A program made the position numbers and the translations under genes. Below, in pieces: positions 59,571-64,000 of a stretch of 64,000 bases of DNA. The stretch is from Panopea generosa (lineage: Eukaryota; Mollusca; Bivalvia; Adapedonta; Hiatellidae): positions 27,244,745 to 27,308,744 of the forward strand of contig CM055898.1 of assembly GCA_029582155.1 (NCBI GenBank), written 5' to 3'. The notes under the pieces were generated by a model. The model saw only the letters and a program-made list of their open reading frames with translations, searched no databases and had not been told where the DNA came from. The stretch's first letter is position 1. Each line of letters begins with the position of its first letter.

Positions 59571-62411
59571 TTGAATAACAGTTCATTGTACACTTGCAAA
59601 TCCAAAACAGTCGACTCGGATACCTTGCCAACACATGATGACAGTGAAATACTGTCTAATGAGACACCTGTTGATAAAATGTTACGGCTAAGAGGCCCTG
59701 AAGATGATGTTGAATTGCATCAAGCACAGTTATTGATTTTGCCATGTCCTTATGATTCTAATGAAACGAGAGTTAAAAATGTTTTCCCTGATGTCTCACA
59801 ATCAGTTAATGAGGATAGAGATGCATCGGACAGTCTAGATAAGTCAAACTTTGAGTCACAGTTGCTGATGAAATCTTGTACAGGCTATCCAGATACATCA
59901 GACTTTTCAACAAGAAACGTAGAAGGGTCCTCATCAATGTATAGTCAATCCACAGACTCAGGTCATGTTGATTGTGAATTTGAAACATCCAATAGCAATA
60001 AAAGTTTGGACACAAACATGAAAGAAATCACCAAAGTAACTCCAACCGAATCAGTTGTGGAGGTCAGAAAAAATGACAACATTGAAAAAGATAAGATGGA
60101 AAATGATACTTTTAATCAAAATAAAGATTTGCTTGGTACAGTAGAAGACACAATGACAGAAGAGAAAGGTTCACCATTGCCTGGGTTTTGTGGTGATCAT
60201 CATGAAGAAGACAAGAGAGTCTGTATTATTGCAGAAAATGAAAAGCAACTCACGCTGTTGAAGCCTACTGGATTAGTTGGAGTCTTGCAACACAGTCTTT
60301 GTAAATCCTTTTGTTTGACAATTAATTTTGTCAGGTCTGAACTTTTGTATAGGGTGTTGATGCCATTTTATACCTGGACTCCTTATCAACTGAAAGAAAT
60401 GGAGTATATTACACATAATGAAATCAGTTTGATCAAAGCAGTTGAAAATGACAAAAAGCTTGAAATATGTCCTGTTATTAATAGAAGTCCATTTGAAATT
60501 GCTGGTGATATTGAGAGCGTATCCAAAAACTCTGGTGATGAAATAATAAAAAATAAACAGCTACAAGATTGTTCACTTGTTAATTCTATTGAATCTGAAA
60601 GTTCAACAAGTAATAAAAAATCGGAAAACTGCCGACAAAGCAAAAATGAAAAATTAGATGATGTGATACAGATAGCTTCTTTTCCTCCTGAAAAAGCTGA
60701 ACGGTACATTGAAATATATGGTATAAAATGGATGGAAGCTGAATGCAAGGAAATTGAAAATTCTCCAAAAAACAAGCACATTTTACTAGAATGCGAAACC
60801 GTTGAAAGCACACTAAAAAATTTTGGTCAAAGAGTTTCACCAATAAGTGAGAATGTCACAAAAATTGAAGAAATTGTATTTGATACATCGGAGATGAAAA
60901 GTGGTGATGAAAAATACCAGAAAATTAATGGTACAACAACAATGCCGAATACATGTTGTGAGGATTTACCAAGAAAACAGCAGGATACTGGTGACACAGT
61001 AAATGAAGCTGACTTCATTGCAATTTTTCATTCAGAAAAAGATGGTAAAGCGAAACAGAGGCAGAAAAAGTCAAAGATCAATAGGAAAGCCAACCAAAGA
61101 AAACGTGAATCTGAAGCTTTGACAATGGGTACAGATGAAAGAAATGTGTCATCAAATGGATCTACTGAAGACAGTTATTTACAGAAGTGTAGAACAACTA
61201 AAAAAAGAAAAAGAAAAAAACTTACAGGAGCAACTTGTTTGAGAAACTCTGCTGGCAATACAAGTTTCCTGGAACATACACCTGATTTTGTAAGTGAAGA
61301 AGATTGTTTAAATTCGCCAAAAGACTTCAAATGTTTGATGAAGAGATTGAACATTGGCTTGAAACATTTGAAAGATGAAAGTATTGATTTCTTACATGCT
61401 GGACATAGAACACCAAAAAAAGAGTTGTGTGACTCGATTCGTCAATCTTTGTCAAAAATAAAAACAGATGGCAAGGCTTGGATGAAATATGGACTGAAGA
61501 TGCATCCAATGTCTACCTTGCCAAAATATACTCCAAATACAATATATAGTAAGACAAATGACCATACATCTGAGAATATGAATTCTGATGATATCAGAGG
61601 AGAAATGCCATTGTCATTTGAAGATTCTGGTATTTATCTGGAAATAGACTCATTGATGAATTTAAACAAATCTTCAACTTTAGCAGTGAGAAATAGTCTC
61701 ATAGAACTGCAACATAAAAAAGGTCTGAGAAAAACACCGAAATACCACCAAAGTCGTAGAAATAAATTGTCTATTGAGTACAATGTTGATACAGAGAAAA
61801 GAAAATTATTAGATATTTTGTTTGAGCTGTTCTTCAACGAACAGCAACTTAACAGGAGAATAAAAAAGATCACAAGGAGTTGGTCACATTTCACACCAGA
61901 AGTTTGTGACCAAATTGGTTTTCCTCTCCAGCAGTCTTTCCAGAGACTTCAGTCTGGTCCACCCCTAAGTTTGGAAGAACAAATGGCATATGCATGGTTC
62001 AGATTCACATCATTTGCTAATTCCTATACCGGTAATTGCAGTGGTTTAGTTCTTGCACGGAATGGGTTTTACCATGAACAAGATAGAGGCTCTACTGCAA
62101 CAAGGTGTTATGCTTGTGGAGTCCGTCGTTCTACGTGGAATGACTTGGACAACATTGAGGAAGTTCATCGTAATCTATCTCCAAATTGCCCGCATGTGAA
62201 TCACAATGATTCTGCATCAGGGAATGTATCTATCACAACAGCTGATCCATCAGAACCCATACCACAAGTGTCTGCATCTAATACTATAGTATCCAACACA
62301 GAAGCAAATGTGACATCATCAGGTGCTGAAGGCGGAGGTACCAATGATGACAACTCTCTAGCATCAAAGTTTGAAAGCCTGATACTCCAAGCTGGTCATG
62401 GCGATTCTAAT
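59571..62411 (+). CDS. BIR-domain (IAP-repeat) protein, main part of the large exon
   Basis: Open from just after TGA 59559-59561 to the donor at 62412. 59571 is a TTG; the first ATG in frame is 59679. The same frame is open back to 59481, apart from that TGA. Coding from 59571 is about 947 residues. Residues 1-780 are polar, Ser/Lys/Glu-rich and largely low-complexity, with two basic clusters that look like nuclear-localisation signals: near 492-515 (KQRQKKSKINRKANQRKR) and 543-551 (TKKRKRKKL). A BIR fold lies at about 810-876: RFTSF, LARNGFYHE, CYACG, W, H, C, spaced C-x2-C-x16-H-x6-C, the canonical zinc-binding set. BIR domains bind caspases or IAP-binding peptides in known families; here the function is unknown. 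The single BIR within a very long protein is unlike BIRC2/3/4/7 or survivin. BIRC6-type was considered but the sequence does not specifically match. Exact family not recognised. Confidence 0.8.
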
Positions 62412-64000
62412 GTAAGTGTAAAATTCTTTCTTAAAATTTGTTCCAAAGGTGATATAATTATAAATCAGGATTTTTAAAATTTTATAAAATTGTCTAAAAC
62501 ATATTTTTCCAATTTATCATGCTATATATACTCACTGATCCCATATTGCCAAAACGTCTCACACCACTATTACATTTCCCATAGGGCTCCATTGTAACAT
62601 TTATGTCCAAAACACAGTGAAAAATTAAATTCTGCAGCATGTGTCTGGGCTCAAATTCTTCATTGGTTCAAGATATGCAATTATAAAGAAAAAAAGTATA
62701 CCTTGACCAGGTTGTTTTTTTTTAAATTCAATGCTTTTGTGAGACCTATCAATTTCCAGAGTAACGATATGTCAACTATTCGCCCTAGATGCGGTTCGAA
62801 CCAACAATTCTGAAATGACACAGAACTGTCCAGAAAGCTGGTATCAGAATCAAATTTTTTAGTGGTGATTTCTAAATACTGACCATTTAACTCATGCTAG
62901 CAAAAAACAAAACACTGCAGTACAAAGCCCTGAAAAAAGAAGAAAAAGAGAACTAAAGTTTTATTTCTACCTCCTTCATCTGTAGGTCCGGAGTACTCAA
63001 GGGAGATAATAGTGGTGTGAGTCCAAAAGGATATCTGTTTAAACATGCTAAAGTAGTATATTGAAAAGGGATTTCGTAACCTATGCTATGTGCCAGAATA
63101 AAAAAGATTTCCTGCTTGAAATTGCAACATATTTTATTTTGTGACCTATTGTTTTAGATTTCATTTGATCGGTTATACAGGTTTACACGTAATAAAAATG
63201 ATTTCATCTGAGAAAGAGTCTGAATAACATAGTAAAGGTCATCGAGCAGTATTTAAGTGCTGTCTATTTTAGATTTGGGAATTCATTACAAATTTAGCAC
63301 TATAATTTAGATATCAAGTTTGCCATGTTTTCACAGATTTGACATATACCAAATGATTCTGGTTTAATTTATTAAATGATAATGAGATGCTTTTTATCCA
63401 TTTGTAGCATTATTTTATCTGATATATTAATTCCCTTCAAACTATTTATATGCCTTTAACATGTGTATAAAATGTATAATGAAATCTTTTAAATTTATGC
63501 AAACGAAAACTGGTTGAGGATACATGTATATATTTATATTGAAGGTATAACTAAGTGTAGAATGATATAATGTCTTGGACAAGTTTTTGAACTGGCCAAA
63601 TTTGATAATTAATGTTGGATTTATTGTTCCTTGTATCGTCAAAATCAAGTTATTTGAAGTTATGTGCAATCTAGCACCAACAGTTTTCTTTTGATCTTCA
63701 CAAAACTTACACAGTATTATATATTTATAAATAATATATTTTGAATGGCAATATTTAAATGTCTGAAGTATGGCCTTTTCTTGGTTTTCTATCCTCTGCC
63801 ACAGGTGATCGATTTGGGATCAGTATGACCCTCTTGTTAATCAAATAAGAAATAGAAAAAACAAACACAAAAATGTTGCATAATACTTCCCCATAATACT
63901 TCCCCATAATATTTGACTTTTGTATAAATATTTAAGGAAGAATATTTGCTAGTTATTGAGTTATCAATACATGCATATATAGTATTTCGCTATTATATAA
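62412..64000 (+). other. intron downstream of the BIR exon
   Basis: Begins with gtaagtgt. AT-rich, no coding continuation recognised. It contains a dispersed repeat at 63117-63440. The open frame past the donor (to 62477) is intron read-through. Confidence 0.6.
63117..63440 (+). repeat. dispersed repeat, copy 2
   Basis: Same order of words as 7095-7445: attgcaacatatttt, ggttatacaggttta-acgta, gtatttaagtg, gtctatttt, tttattaa-gataatgagatg, ctttttatc. Same orientation, 56 kb away. Confidence 0.75.

Larger units (their letters stand above)
58793..62411 (+). other. large exon of the BIR-domain gene, with splice signals
   Basis: The left boundary follows the acceptor ttttaaatttcag. The right boundary precedes the donor aat|gtaagt at 62412. 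The donor falls exactly at a codon boundary in the frame of the second coding part, so it is phase 0. Base composition inside is clearly coding-like (few long AT runs, long open frame), in contrast to everything else in the window. Later exons must lie beyond 64000, because no acceptor plus coding continuation was recognised at 62412-64000. Confidence 0.75.

Noticed and set aside
59404-59581. A short intron that would bridge the two coding parts
   Set aside because: Candidate donor (gtacct) and acceptors (cccaaag, aataacag) do not join in phase, and the pyrimidine tract is poor.

Overview
The window looks like repeat-dominated, AT-rich nuclear DNA from a bivalve mollusc. I infer this from: (i) a tRNA-Leu-like SINE whose 3' part resembles the molluscan V-SINE (RUDI-type) group; (ii) repeat families I recognise as typical of bivalves (the hairpin-headed 'agctcacct' element, the 'ggcccatgggcc' element, the 'caaggtcaca' arrays); (iii) degenerate LINE fragments with an APE-type endonuclease and reverse transcriptase; and (iv) one intron-bounded large exon encoding a BIR domain. 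No database search was possible, so the taxon is inference. I saw no prokaryotic genes, CRISPR arrays, intact functional tRNA/rRNA genes, or LTR/retroviral elements.

Layout. 1-2862: 49-bp satellite with higher-order structure and an orientation switch near 285. 2.9-12.3 kb: AT-rich DNA with three LINE fragments, one tRNA-like SINE and a 61-bp tandem repeat. 12.3-18.0 kb: a tandem segmental duplication whose two copies carry different large insertions; a TTAA-flanked GC-rich MITE lies between them. 18.9-19.7 kb: a terminal-inverted-repeat element packed with GTGATATCAC palindromes and flanked by a 9-bp direct repeat. 22-28 kb: GC-rich repeats in inverted orientation, bivalve-type dispersed repeats and two adjacent long palindromes. 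29-39.2 kb: a 57-bp satellite and other diverged arrays, interrupted by a 2.9-kb element with about 450-bp terminal inverted repeats that start CACAGTG/CACCGTG and a 5-bp target duplication. 39.9-45.3 kb: a probable hAT-like element holding a nearly full-length degenerate LINE and ATC-rich simple sequence. 46-50.4 kb: a SINE and a 33/38/43-bp array broken by a second SINE. 50.4-58 kb: more repeats. 58.8-62.4 kb: the only convincing protein-coding locus, a large exon with splice signals on both sides, encoding a Lys/Ser/Glu-rich protein with one canonical BIR zinc fold. 62.4-64.0 kb: downstream intron.

The BIR exon is interrupted in this sequence by a frame change at an A9 run and by one in-frame TGA, so it is either a broken allele/pseudogene or carries assembly errors. 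Apart from this locus, most open frames in the window are by-products of tandem repeats whose period is a multiple of three, or of transposon remnants.
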